This document shows, piece after piece, positions 1 through 15,000 of a DNA stretch of 64,000 nucleotides. Numbering within the stretch: the stretch's first letter is position 1; the number at the start of each line of letters is the position of its first letter. This DNA comes from Adineta vaga (Eukaryota; Rotifera): the NCBI GenBank assembly GCA_021613535.1, contig CP075492.1, forward strand, positions 9,300,001 to 9,364,000, given 5' to 3'. The notes under the pieces are model-generated. The model ran no database searches. It was not told the DNA's origin and saw nothing but the letters and a program-made list of their open reading frames with translations. The position numbers and the translations under genes are program-made.

Positions 1-3000
1 GCTTCTAAAACCAATGTGATCGTATTATTTGCTTTAAGAAACATGGCAATGCCAGAAATTGTAGAAAAAGCTGCTTGAATTGAATCGGAGTTATTTGGAT
101 GACTGCAAAGAATCAAATCTAATGTTGTTCGAACAAGAAAATAAAGTTGTTCCACTTGTTTATTTCTCATTGTTGATTGTTGAAATATTTGAATCATTCT
201 AGTTAAGTTCATAACAATATTTCTTATCCTTTTACCTGTTTCGAATAAATCAATTTGTATAGTTGAAATGCCAAATAGAGACATTAGTTCAATAGTAATC
301 GACAAATATTCATCAAAAGAAAGTATTCTTTCACTGGTAAATCTTTTGATAATTGGACTCATTTTTCTTAAGATTTGCTTTTCTCTATCATTAACAAATG
401 AATTAGCAATGGATAGAATCGATTCATAAGTGATTGATTGACGATTAAGTTTCTTATGTAACAATTCCAATATTGATTGAAGGTTATCATGAAAATCTGA
501 TGGAAGATAAAGTTGAATAGTTATTTGAAATTGATTTAATATTTGTTGACTATCGTTTGATTCGATCGATTCAATGAAATTATAAACTACGATAAGTCTT
601 TTTCTCAAATTTCCGTTTGATAAACAAGATGAAACAATTTTTAATGTAGTTTTCAATAAATCAATCTTTGTTTTATCGGTACTCTTTTTTGCGCGTTGTA
701 ATTCTTTTCCTAGAGAGCAAATCGAAGGTAAATAAGATGGTAAATGTGTTTTTAATTCATCTGTAAGAGATAATGTTTTAAGAATTTCAAAAGGATCACT
801 TGTTTGAGAGAAAACTTTTGATAGATTACTAACAATTGATACAGCTTGCGTTGGTGAGTTTTGAAAAAATTCACATGCGACTAAATGAACAGCTGCTTCT
901 GAATCATAATTTTGAATATGTTGAATTAATTGTAAAATAGAAGTTAAAGATCGACCAGTTTTGACATCATTTAATAGAATAATCATTTCGAAAGCAAATT
1001 CAAGAGAATCTTTTGTTGCTATTGATTGTGTTAATAGACCATCTAAAACATTGACAATTTGACAAATTTCTTTTTTCATCGAAGGAAAAAGTGCAGTAGT
1101 TTGTGAAATAGCTAGTATCTTTTCATCATCTTGTAAATTTACGTAAATATTTGATATAACTTGAAGTGTAGGAGATAATTTCTCCGATGCCATGATCGAT
1201 GCTACGGATAAGATAACTGGAATAAGAAGTTTTCGTTCGATAGCTTGTGTATAATCTAATCTTTCTACTAATTCGAATATATGTTTATATCTTTCTTGAT
1301 TTGGTAATAAAGTAGAAAGTTTTTTCAATGCATGATATTTATCTATTTTAAGTAGATTTAATACTTGGAATGATATTGAAAATGCTCTACTAGTTTCTAT
1401 ATTATAATTGTCACGCATGTTTTTCAGAAACATTTTCTCTTCTTGTTGTTCGTTAGTAGTCCATAATTTAATTCCTTCATTGAAACCTATTCGAACACTA
1501 TCAGGTAAGAAAAGTGCAATGGATTTCAAAGCTGTAATTGGTTCATTTAAGCCACGCTTAATTATGGTACCTAAACTAACTTTATCATTGTTAACAAGTT
1601 CAGGCTCAATAATTTGTTGACTCCATTCACAAATGTGTTGTCTTGAAACTCTAGAATTTGTCAAAGGTAGAGAGAAAAATATTTGACGAGCCTTATCAGA
1701 AACTTTGTTATTCGATACTAGAGATAACATTTTATCCACTATGAATATATCTTGATTTTCCATTATATTCGACGATTGCATTGCTTTGACAATAGGTTGA
1801 AGAGATTCTTTTAATTGAATATTAGGAATACATTCAATTATTTCTGGAATTATTATATGCATATTTAATTCTGAAAGTTTTTCCTTGGATATTGTTCGAA
1901 GATTTTCAATTGAATCGATAATAGAATCTGATTGATGTCGAGATAATCGTGTACTTCTATTCATCCACATGGCCAATTCGTTGAAAGATAAATCGTTCAT
2001 ATCATTCAATAATTGATAACTGAATTTAAAAGCATCAACTGGTGTTATTGTCTCCGAATTTGTTAATGAAATAATTTCTAACAAATAATTTGTTCGTTGT
2101 TTTCTTTTATGTGGACAAATGATCTCATAGAGATTTGATATATGAAGCATAATTTCATAAAGATTATTTGCTGAAATTGCATCGAATAAGTTTCGTAAAG
2201 TCGTATTTAATCGATTTCGGTTTTGAATTTGAAATTTTGTAGCAAAATATTCTTCAATTTTCGTAAGAGTATCTGCATTTGGTACTGAATTTGAAAATTG
2301 ATAAGACTGTTTGATCGATTTGCGTATATAATCGAACCCTTCCAAAGCCGGTCTTGCCATTTGATAATAATAATAATTTGACCAAAGTGCACAATCAAGG
2401 AAATCTTCTGATGATGATAAATTCGCTAGTTTTAAAAATATTATTGATAAACTTTGACAATTATTAGAACCCAAAGATAAAACTGATCCTACTATATTTA
2501 AATACATTTTTTTACTACAAACTGATGTTTGATCGGAAAGAACAATAGAAGAAAGAAGTATTTGTAATCCATTAATCATTTTCATATCAAAATATGGTTT
2601 TAATGACAAACAAAGATCAATGATTATTATTGACCAATTTCTAGTTGTTTGAATCCTTTTGTTTAAATTTGATATGGAACGATGTAGACAATGAAATGCT
2701 TCTCTCATATCATCAGTAAATCTCGATGATAGAAGCATGAATGTAAACGGAATAGAAATTAAATCATTTATATTTAAAGTAGTTTTATCATTCATTAATT
2801 TTTCGTTTAATTCAATAAAATCAATCAGATTTTCATATTCATTTGTTTGTTCACGAATAAAACTAAAAATCAATCGTGTCGATAAAGAACTATCAATACT
2901 GGAGAGAAGTTTTTGAACTAAACCAATGCCAGGTAATATAAAATTTAATTCGTGAGCTTTGTGAACAATTAAATTTTCAGTAATTGTCTGAGGATTGAAT

Positions 3001-6000
3001 GCAAATTGAAGTAAATAATCAAGAAATTTTAATGAATTATGAGTCGATTCCGAACTTATTTGTAAAAGAAGATTTTTTATCGATGGATAAAGTGTTTTAG
3101 TTTGTTCAACTGTTGTTATTGTATCGAGAACTTTTTCAACAAAGTTTTTCAAGCGTTGTTGTTGTTTTCCTGACAATGATGTTCTATTAGGTTGAAAACT
3201 AATCAAATCAATTGCATAATCTAGAAGACGTTTCTTTGCTTTTTCTTCGCGTCTTGGATTGAGATGATTTTGTCGTTCGTATTCAATTAAACGTGCTAAG
3301 ATCTGTTCACTGGGTACTTGAGCGTATTCTTCGAAGAAGATTGCTAAATTTTCAGCATAATGAATTGCGAATGCAAAACTTTCCTCACTTGTACTGCCCT
3401 TTGGACCAGATATCACACGAGATAATGAATCATTAAGAATCTTCTCTAATCTCTGTTTTAATTCGGTCCATTCATTGTTTGAAATTGAATGTAATGCTAG
3501 AAGAAGATTTCGTCGAATTGTTGATATATAATCTTGATGTTGATTTGAATCAGATTCAATTGCTGTTAGAATCGACTCACAAGCTGCAGATAAATTGTAT
3601 TTGGTTGATTTGGATCGGTATAAATTAATGCATTCAGAGTAATTATAATCGGACTAATAGCAGTTGCTGCTCTTTGTGAATAAGGTTTTGTATTATCCTC
3701 GAGAAGAGCTTTGAATCGTTGTTCAATTTTTGAATTATTCAAATGTTGCCATGATGTTGGAAGATTAATCAGATGAGTTCGAGTTGATAACTCTTCAATG
3801 GATTTAATGCGTCCTGTTATAATTAATCTATTACTTTGAATTGTGTAAGTTGAAAATCGAGTAAGAAATGGTATATCAATTCTGAAAACGCCATTCATTG
3901 CATTCTCTTTGATTTCAATGAAGTATACTATTGTTCGAGAATTTCCTGGAGAAACAACGACATTTCGATCGCAGTTTGGTATATTGAAATCAAACGTATT
4001 ATTTTTTGTTTCTTCTGGATTAATTTGACCTGAAATATTTCCAGTATTTCGAATGACAATTGAAAAAGGACCTAATTTTGAACCTGCTGTTGTTGTACCA
4101 CAATGAAGAAATGGTGGATCAAATGAAATTATTGGCACCATACGTTTACAATGGAAAGGTATTCGGATAAATGTTTCTTCAAAATTTCCTTCGAGAATCA
4201 AATTACAGTCAAATGAAACTAATTTCTTTTGAACTTCATAGATATAAGGACAATCAAATTTTTTATATGGAAGAATTTTCAATGGGAGACGAACTTCTTC
4301 TGGAATAGTTAGATAAGCTGATGTTGCATGAATATGATCGATAATCATTGGTACTGGACCTTTATTGTATAAAGTAATATTATCTATGATTTGTTCTTTA
4401 TTTTCTTCCACTTCTAATTTTGTTAGAGATTGAAGTAATGCAAAATCTAATTTAGGCCAACCAGCTGTTGTTTTAAATTTCAATTTGAATCGAGGATTTT
4501 GTATTCCATGAACAAAATGAAGTTCAATTGTATTGATCAAAGATTGATGAATAGATTTGATATGAAATTGAATTTGTAATGGTAATGATCTTCCAGGATC
4601 TAGAAGTGCATTTGAATGTGATAAATGTGTTACTATAGTCGATGAATCAGGATCAGTTTGTGTTTCCAATACCATTTGTATTTCACCTGTATTTCGAACA
4701 ATGAATTCTTCCGAAAGAATTGTATTTGGAAGACAAGCTTCTAATTCTGTCGTGTATTCCTTTCCGGTTAGAACCTGTGATCGATAGATAAGTTCATATG
4801 TAATACGTCGAGTCTTACCCACACAGAAAATACGATATTTGAAATCTTTTCGAAAATAGATTTCATAAGTACATGTCGCATCTTGTATTAAATCTTGAAT
4901 ATTCCAACGAATAGTTAATGTTCTTGATTCATAAGCCAAAAGAAGTAAATTTGAATTTCGATTTTCAATTTCAAATCGACCTGTTGCACCGCCTTCTCGT
5001 CGAATTTTTACCCGAAGATCAACTGATGTTGGATTTGTTATTGTAAATGGCTGTGTTAGATGAGACGTTGAACGTAATGCAACAACACCAAAATCCATTA
5101 AATATGTTTGAATTGGACTCGTTGATGTCGATTCATTTGTAGTTTGATATCGTGGTAAATTAATATCGATAGAAAATTGTCGAATTTCACAACGAAGAAT
5201 AAGAGGAATTGTTAATTGATGATTAAGTAATTTCATTTGCCATTCTTGACTATGTTTACCTTCTTGAACTGTACTATCAAGTAGAACTTTAATTGAACTA
5301 ATACTTTGTGGATTGACAACAAATGTTAATGGTTGAATTGTAAATACAGTGGAGGAATTCTCTGGCGAATTTGATAAAATTGTAAAATGAAGTTGATCAT
5401 CACTATCATTAAAAATTTCAATGGTCTTCATTTTCATTTGTACTGGTGACCAATGTTGAGTGACTTCTTTCATTTGAATAGTCAATGATGAACAAGAAGA
5501 GGAGTAAATTCCTTGTCGTTTTGTTATTGTTATTTTACTAATCGCTGGTGATCCAATTGATGTAGTTAATGTTTTAACATTGATAACGTTATGAATGACT
5601 TCAGTTTCAAGATCACGAACCGGTTGACGAATTGATCGTATTTGTTTTCTACGTTCTTGAATTGAAGTAATAATTTCATCAAAAATTGTTGAATATGTGT
5701 CGAATTCTTTAGTTGTAAGAACTGATATTTGATCTTTTTTCAACCAAGATTCCTTTATTTCATTGATTAAAGTCAAAGCATTCTCACAATGAACTTTTGT
5801 TTCTAGAGAATATCGAATCAGTTGCATAAATTGTATTTCAATATATTTCAAGTCTTGATTCATTCTTACAGCTGAACTTGAATGACTTGCCATCGTTTGT
5901 AAAGCATTTTTCATTAAATTCAACATTTCACGTGTTTGTAATTTGTCAATACTTTCTGTCGATATATAACCTACACTATCTTCTAATCGAATAGTATAAC

Positions 6001-9000
6001 CTACTCTGTCGATATTATTTAATGAACCAAGTAGTTGTGCTTTAAAGTTGTCATATAAGAAAATTGCATGTTGTATTGAAAGAAACATTTTTTGTAATTC
6101 GCATAAGCCTTGATAAAGTTTGTCGAAATTAAATTTTTCTTGAAAACGTTTTAAGTCTTCTCTTAAAGATTCTGCTGAATTAAATTCAAAGATGATACTA
6201 TTAGGGAACAAGGAAAGTTCATCATCATTAATAATCATATTTAATGTCTGTATGACTTCTGTAATGTTTTTCTTGAAATCTTCATCTTGAGATAATGATT
6301 GTGTCATTAGATAATGATGTGTTAGTGGATTTGATTGGTTTAAAGTTTGACGATCTTTTTCTCGACGAACAGTTGATAAAGAACGAATATCTTCCTGAAC
6401 TGGCATGGGATAATACGATGGTGGTGTAGGCATCTTATATTCTGTTGAACGTATTTTTTGAATCGAACGACATGATTTTCAAGACTTAAAATCCAGTTTC
6501 TAAGTTGATTAGTTCTCTCCTGTGGTTGTAAAAGTTTATATCTGTCATATGTTTCAATATATCGATGATCTGTAGTAGGAATTTCTGTTGTCGAAGTTGA
6601 AGAGTTTTCTTGTGTCGATGTTTGATGTTCGATGACGTTGATCGTTTTCATTAAATTGATGGATAAATTATGATAAATTTCGACAGTGATTGAACTCAAT
6701 CCATAATTTCCAAAACTATATCGAATACTTGTATTATTTTGTTGACACATTTCTTGATAGTCAAGAGGAATACGAATCATTTCTGTCCACCTATCTGTAG
6801 GTTCATAACGTGCACACAAAACTAACCACCAAACATTCTTTGATGATGTTGCAGGATTCGATGGTGACATTATTACATAGCTGAAAAGATTAGATACATA
6901 ATTAGTAAATGCCATGCGTGCCAGTGGTTTCGATGGACCATCGACTACAGTGCGAGAGTCATCGGAAACTAATTGGACCATATTATCCCATGAATTTCTA
7001 TATGTTCTGCCATTCGGATAATCTCCGTGATAACGAACATTTGTGACAACCACTTGAATTGAATCAATCTTGACCATTTGCATTAACTCTTTTCCTTCAA
7101 CATCTTCATTTAATCGACATTCAATTGGAACAGCTTCATTCAAGTTAACTAAATCTTTTATAACTTTTATTACATCATTTGTTAATTTGTTCTGATCATT
7201 GATCACTAAATCATTCGATGGTATCTTTGCAGCAGATAATAAACTACCGATTAATTTCAAATCATTGAATATTTGATTTATATTCAATTTAATTTGCTCA
7301 ATCTTATCTTGTTTTTGTTTACATTGTTTCAAATATTGATTTTCTAAATCACTATTTTTCTCTCGAAAATGTTGAATTCGTCGATCATAGTCAGCTTGAA
7401 TTTGTTGTACAATTTTCTTATTTAGTTCTTCTCGACGATCAACTATTTGGTTAATTTGTTCATTCCATTTTTGTACGAATAAAACTAAGTTTTCTTTATT
7501 CATTTCAGAATGTTTAAGATATTTTTCGTTCATATCATTTTTCGAACCTTGTAAATTACTCATAGAAAGACGTAAGGATTCAAAACGAAATATTTTTGTT
7601 AATCGAGTCAAATAGACAACAAATGGTTCGTCATTAATAAGATCTTTTGATGAATATTTTCTTTTAAATTGTGCAATAGTTAATTGAAGAAACTCTCGAA
7701 TATCATCTGCTTCTTTATCGAATAATCGAACAACTACAGAATATTTCAATTGTTTGTTCTTTGATTTCTTAATCGATACTATTGAAGCAGTAAATGAACG
7801 AAGAATTTGTGCAGCTTGTGTCCAACCTTGGACGAGAAACTGCGCTAATTGTGCGTACCATTCGATGTCTCTATCAAAATTACTTATTGTTTGAGAATAT
7901 CGGACTAAATTTGCGGGCATTAATGTTTCAATAAAAGTAATATCATCGATATTTGAATGTTGGAAATTCTCTTCACGAAAAGGTGTTTGTAAATGTTCAA
8001 TCTGATTTTGTTGAGATTGTTGAAATGATTGAAGAAAAAAGAGAAAATATTCCTCAATTAAGTTTTCTAAGATTGATCTTAAATGATTTAAAGGTTCAAT
8101 CGATTTTGATCGTTCTTTTTGTAAGATTTTAAGAAAAACTAATCCTTGATTTAATAAATTATCTAATTTATCTTCTCGAATATAAATTAAAGTTGTATTT
8201 AAAACAGATTCAATTGGTAAACAAGGAAAATCCATTATAGTAATTAAATCTTTTCGAAATGTTTCAAATTCATTGATTGTTTCTAATTCTAATGAATCAT
8301 TTGAATTTTCGAGTATTTTTACCAGAATATCTCGAATATTACTGATGAAAATATTCAAAACATAACTCACTTGAATAAGACTAGTGGATTTTGTTGGTAT
8401 ATCAATTATTCCAAGAAGTTTTCTTATTTGACGTTCGATATCATCAAGTAATGCAGATGGATTGTAGCAAATATTACTAAACGTATGTGTATACTGAAAT
8501 TCAAGACAATGTTGTAAGAGAATAAAATCATGACGTAAACTTTGATGAAATTCTTTTAATGAATATTCATCAGTTGGAATATTTGTTCCTGGTATATCGG
8601 AATTTTCACGAAAACCACTGAATTGAATTAATTGTTTTATATTATCATCCCATTTGAAAGATTCATTATCAATTGTAAGAATTGATTTTCGTAACTGAAC
8701 CAAGTTTGAAGTGTTTGATTCTTGATTTTTAAATAATTGAATAAGAAAAATTGCAATGCGAGCATAAAGACTCGAACAATGAAAGAGAAGAACTGACAAA
8801 TTCTTTGCTGAATAATAACCACGAGCTTTAACAGCAAAAGTATTCATTTTACGAGAAACTTCAGTTAATTCTTGAATAGTTTGTGGTATTGTATCGATAC
8901 TTAATGTAATTGATGATAAATCGTTGACTTTAACAATTGGTTGAACTAATATTTCTGTATTATTAACAATTGAACGTGTTTCATCCAGTGTACTTTCAAT

Positions 9001-12000
9001 GGATTTAACATGTCGACTAAATTGATCTGGAAGATCATGAAGCCAATTTTGTGTAGAATTTATAAATTGAATATGTGCTAAATTATAAGCTAATATACAA
9101 CGTTGAAAAAACTGATATAATTGATCATTATCATTTAACCATTTTAAAGCTAATTGATAATCTTTGGAAAATTTTTTTAATTCATCATCTAATTTTGAAA
9201 TGGTTTTTTGAAAACGTGATTGAAATTGTTGAAAATTTTCTTGTGAATATCCTCGAACGTTGGTCTTTAATGTAAACATATATTGATAGAATTCTTGAGA
9301 TGTTATTAATCTTGATTGTCTATCATTTGTTGTTTCTATTTGATTTTCAAGTGCATCAATCAAATAAGATGCTAAATAAGTGCTTTTCATTTGTATTCGA
9401 TGATTAATCTTTAACAATTGACTAAGTCGAAAAGTAACAGCTTCATTTAATTTTAATTGAAATTCTTCTTCTTTTCTTTTACATTCATAATCTAAATCAG
9501 ATCTTTGTTTTTCTAATTCTTGACGTTCATAATCGAAATGAATTGAAGTATTCAATTGTGTTTCAATCTTTTCTCTTTGTAATTGAACTCGTTTTAAATC
9601 CTTTCCAAGTTCATCCATTACATGATCGGAAAGATTCAAATAATCTGTGACTAGAATTGTATTCGATGTTTTTAATTTATTCATAAAATTTTCTAGATTT
9701 TTTTGCAATTCATCAAAGATTGTATTTAATAAAGATTGTAGTTGAAGAGCAAAAAATGCATGATATTCATTACATTCAGACAATTGACGATATCCGTATC
9801 TATAAATCTCGACATTTTCTCCAGCTTCTTTGATTCGATCGGTAAATGTTTTTATTAATTTTGTAAGCTCAATCGAAGCTTTTATACCATTGTCATACAT
9901 TAGTGGTAGATTTTTGCCATTTCTATCTTTTAAAATCAATTGATGATCATAAAGTTTTTCGATCGATTTACGGAATATTTCACTTTCAAAACAGCGTTCT
10001 AATTCTGAATAATTTCTAAAATCAAATGTATCAAATGGAATCGATTTGAGAAAAAATGTTGACAAATCAGGAAATAAAAGTGCAATACAATCTGATAAAC
10101 GTAGATAAGATAATTGAATGCCAGCATGTTGATTATAACTAGTTTGATCATGTAGAATTTGTGTTAATGTTTCATGTCGTTTATTAAGTTGAACAAGAAG
10201 AGGATAGAGATGTATTAATTTACACGAATCAACATCTTCATCATTTGTTTTTATCAAAAGAATATTTGTTTTATTACAAGGATTCATTGTTTTCAACTCA
10301 TTATATCGTTGTTGAACAAGATTGACTAATGTTCTCTGTTGAAAATTGTCTAATTTATGTTTTGGTAAATGAAATGAATTAGATATATCTTGACTTTGTT
10401 CTTGACACCATTGTAATAAATCTCGACAAAGTTCAGCTAATGGTCTACAATCTACAAGCATAAATGTACTCATCAAAGATTTCAAAATCTCTATAGTTGA
10501 TTCAATTGATGAATTTGTATCTTCATTTGATAAGCAAAGTTGATAAACTAAAGTTTCAACTTTTCTCCATCGTAATTCATTGGTTTGACTACGAAAATAA
10601 TCGATTAGAAATGTTGATGCTGGATCGTCTGTAGAACATTTTTGATCTAATAATGATTTAATCGATTCGAGAAGTTTATTTTGTTCAACATCCGACAAAG
10701 TCGATGAATGTTGAAGAGTTCTATTTAAAAGATCATTTGAATGATCTAGAATTTGTTCTTGTTTGAAACGTTTCAAATTGAAGATATCCGCTTTTTTATG
10801 TTTAATTGATTCATGTGAAATATGTTTTTTAATTTGTTTTGGATATTTTTTCCATTCTAATAGATTAATATCTGACAATAGTGTTCTACTACGTTTAATT
10901 TCATTTAATTCCATCAATAACATAACAATGGCATGTTGAATTCGTGGTAATTCTTTCTGTTTTGTAACTTGCAATAACTGTTCAAGATCCTGTTCAACTT
11001 TAGATAATTCAATATTTTGAATTTGAAGTATATCTTCATTTGTATCTATCTTAAAAGATGTTGTTCTTGATTGATTTTTTAATGAATATTCTTTAAAATT
11101 AGTTAGAACTGGTTTACTCCTTCGAATCATATCTTCAATTTCAATTTTAGTAAACATTTCCAATTCGTTCATTTCATCCAAAGTTAACTGTTCAATCGTT
11201 TTCATTTGTATCATCGCTGCATATTGTAATATTTGATGATGAAATTCAGTCAATTTTTCTTCGAATTTTTCTATTGAAATTTGAAAATTATATGAATCTA
11301 TTTGATCCATAATGAATTTTACAATGGTTATAAGTAGATTAGCAATTTTATGGGCATTTTTGTAAAGATCAATATCATTGCTATTGTTTTGATTTCGTAG
11401 AATAAGTTGTAAAAATTTCGATTGAATTCGATGTACACGATTGATAAGTGTGGAAATAAAAACATGAAATTTCGTTTGATCATCAGATAGATATGGTTTT
11501 AATTGATTTAAAACAGGATATTCTGCTTGTTTTTCATGAACAAGAGATAAAATTCGAGCTTTTGTATTCGATTCTTTGGGTATACATAATGATAATGTTT
11601 CTTCTAATTTTGTTTCTAATCTTTTAATTTTAGGTCTTTCTAAATCATTTCTTAATTGATCCAATAATCGAACTAAATCATCGAATTTAATTTCTTTTGA
11701 TGATGATGATAATGAAACTTGTTCTAACATTGTTTTTGTTTGTTGAATAATTTTTCGAAAGAAATCAATATCTTTTTGTATTTCAATTTCAATTGAATAT
11801 TGATAAATTTGTTGATCATTTCGAATTATTCCTAAACGTCGTTGATCATGAATCCAATTTAGAATATCTGATCGAATTTGTTCGAGATATTTTTGTTCAA
11901 TTGTAAAATCTTGTTCTTTAATTTTTAATTGAGTTTTTTGAAATAATTGTTTGATAATATACGGAAGAAGAAAATGAACAAATTCTTTATTCATATTTAT

Positions 12001-15000
12001 TGAAAGATGTCGTCGATCAATTTCGAATTGTGTTGTCATTGATCGTTGGTGAATTTCATTTTCAAGAAGATCAATAAATTGAAGGAAAGATTTATCAACT
12101 GTTGTTGTTTCTGTTTCTTGTTCAAGAATGAAATGAATAGTTGAAATTTTCTCATTGAAATGTGCAACACCTGAATCATTGATTAAATATCGATTAAATG
12201 AACTTTTATCAATAATAAGAAAATTTGTCAATTGAACATTAATAATAATATCAAAATCATTATTTAATTCTAAAGATTTTCGTATAATTGAAAGCATAGT
12301 ATCTTCTTTACAAATAAAAAGAAGAATATTCTGTTGAAATAATCTTGGATAAACTAATTGCATCAAAGCAAGAGCTGAACGTCCATGTGCCGTATCAATA
12401 TCATTAAAATTCAATTTTTGAAAGATTTCTCGTCGAAGAATTTCACCATATAATTGTTTAGTATCTTTATCAATACATGTAAATGACGAATAGATTTGAT
12501 TGGAATTATATTCATTTAGATAAATATTAGAAATTGTTTCAATTAATTGATAAATATGATTTTCTTGTCGTTGTTGAGCATATTTACTTATATTTTCTAG
12601 CCAACCTTTTGCTTCGTATTGATTTAAACAAGTTTTAAGTGGGATAAATAAATCAAACATTCTTTCTTGTAATTGTCCGAGTGCTTCTAGAGCAGCTAAA
12701 TGTTCATATTTTTCGTTAATTAACTTATTTTCTTCTTCTTTTGCACGATTTAATTCGCGATCGATTTCATCAACTTGAAGCGTTCCAGATTGAAGAAGTT
12801 GATTGTTTGCTTCATAAATGGCTCGAATTTTTTCATCAATTTCCAATGGATTTGGAAGTAAACTATTTTTATGTTCATTATATTTCTCTTTAGCTTCATC
12901 AAGTTGAGTTTTACATGAATCAATTTCGACAAAAATCTTTCCAAGAATTGTTTGAATACAAAATATTAAATTTAAAGTCATTAATAGATTCGAAGAATTC
13001 AATAGACTTTGTTGTTCATCAAGTTTATCAATAAATTCTGGTTTAATAAGTAAATTCATTGTTAATTTACAAGCAACATTTAATTCTAATTTCGACGCAG
13101 CAATTAAGATCAGTTTCTTCTCATTCATTTCTGATAGATATTGATATAATTTCAAGATAATATCCAAACGTTGATCACCTGAATATATAATTGGTAAAGA
13201 TTGAACTTTTTGTAAATGAACATTAATTAATTTTAATGATGATGCAGAATCATTCGATTCATCATCATTAACAATTGAATTTTGTTGTCGTAAAGATTCT
13301 TGTGTTTGTGAAAGTATATATAAATCATTTTTAGCCATTGATTGACATGGAAATGAAACCCATTTGATATAAGTTTGTAGAATTAATAAACGATTTAGAT
13401 CTTTTCCTATCATATAATTATAATGTTCAACAAGTGAAGATCGAGATGAACGTGAAACAAATTGAAATTTTTTTGCTAATTCTATTAGGTTATGTATCGT
13501 AGAAGTTAATCGTTGTAATTCTTTTAATCGATATTGTGCATCGAGAAAGGAAGTTTGTTGAACAAAATCAATAATTAATTTTAAACATTCACTAATTGTA
13601 TTATTTAATCGAACTATTGTATCGTCTATATGTTCAAATGGATTGAGAATTTTCATTGTTTTGAAATATTTATAAGTTTTTATCAGATATTCTTTAAGAT
13701 CAGACGCGAATGATGTTGATTTTTGATTTGTAGTAAGAAGAAGTTGTGATTGAATAGGTGATATATCGATTCCATTGGCATTTTCATGTTTGATTTTTAA
13801 TAAAGGTTGAATAAAATCGAATAATGTGAGAATATAATCATGAAAATCTTCTCGATTAAATAAATCATTTGGAAAATCTTTTTCAATCATACGTAAATGA
13901 AGTTCTAATATTGATTCTTCAATTGTTGCAGCTAAATTATGGATATGTTTCGATGGTCCATACCATTCCATTTGTTCTTCAAGATTTTGACCTGTTGATG
14001 TTGATGTTAACATAGGTAATGCTAAATAACTTGTTTTATTATGAATTTCTGAATGTTTCAAATGTTCAATAAATGATTTAATTAGAGCTAGTTTGCCTGT
14101 TTTGTCTAGAATGGGATCCAGATAACTTCGAAAGATTGAAATTTTCAATGCTTGTACTGGATTATCTCCTTTCATAGCGTAAGTTTGTACAATTCGTGTT
14201 GCACGTTTTAAATTCTGATATGAATATTTATATGATGGAATTAATTGAAGTTCTTTTTCATTCGATAATTTTTGTGCTGATGCATGAACTCTCAAAAGTG
14301 TCGAAGTTAATTCTTGACCAGCATTGATTCCTTGAAGTTCACCTTTAATTAATTCAGTTAGATCATGTTCATCAACATTATTTACTGTTAATTCTTTATC
14401 CAATGTTTGCATACGAATAATCAAACAACGATTTCTCCATGCACTTGATAATTTATTTGCCATTTTTCGATTTGTATTTGCAATAACAAATAAACGAAAA
14501 TCTTTGTGAATTCCATTACCACGACGATATTGATGTGCATCAGCTGATTCATATAATGTTAATGTTGGTTCAGTTTCAGCCAAAGAATTTAAACGTTCAA
14601 TAACATCACCACGTGCACAATTGATATTATCTAATAGAATCCAATCACCTCGTTCCATAGCTTGAATCAATGGTCCTTTATTAAATGTAAATGTTAAACC
14701 TTCACTTAATCGTTTTGCTAATTTACAATCATCTTCTATTTGATCTAATGTATCAAGATATTTCTCAATTTCATCTGATATGGACTTTTCTTGAGTTTGT
14801 TTTGAATGTTCTAAACCAGTTTCTAATATCAACTGGCATTGTTCGTAAGCATGTTGTGTTTCTTCAAGATTATCTAAGGAATATAATTATATTCATGAAA
14901 AGAACTAATTCGAATTATAACTTACCACTTTCCCAATGACAAAGTATTGATCTCATATTTCGTATCAATGTTTCTGCATCCTGAGATTTCTGTGTCATTG

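Noticed and set aside
1408-1620. Short plus-strand open frames opposite the giant gene (here and at many other positions up to 24.9 kb)
   Set aside because: They are antisense shadows of a strongly coding minus-strand frame, with no motifs or splice continuation.
1-3565. The left 3.6 kb as intergenic sequence
   Set aside because: The minus strand is open without a stop from about 3600 to base 1 and continues the helical repeats of the giant protein after a one-base shift.
3566-3600. An 18-nt GTGAGT...CAG intron at the 3.6-kb frame break
   Set aside because: Its length is a multiple of three and so does not correct the frame; a one-base indel does.
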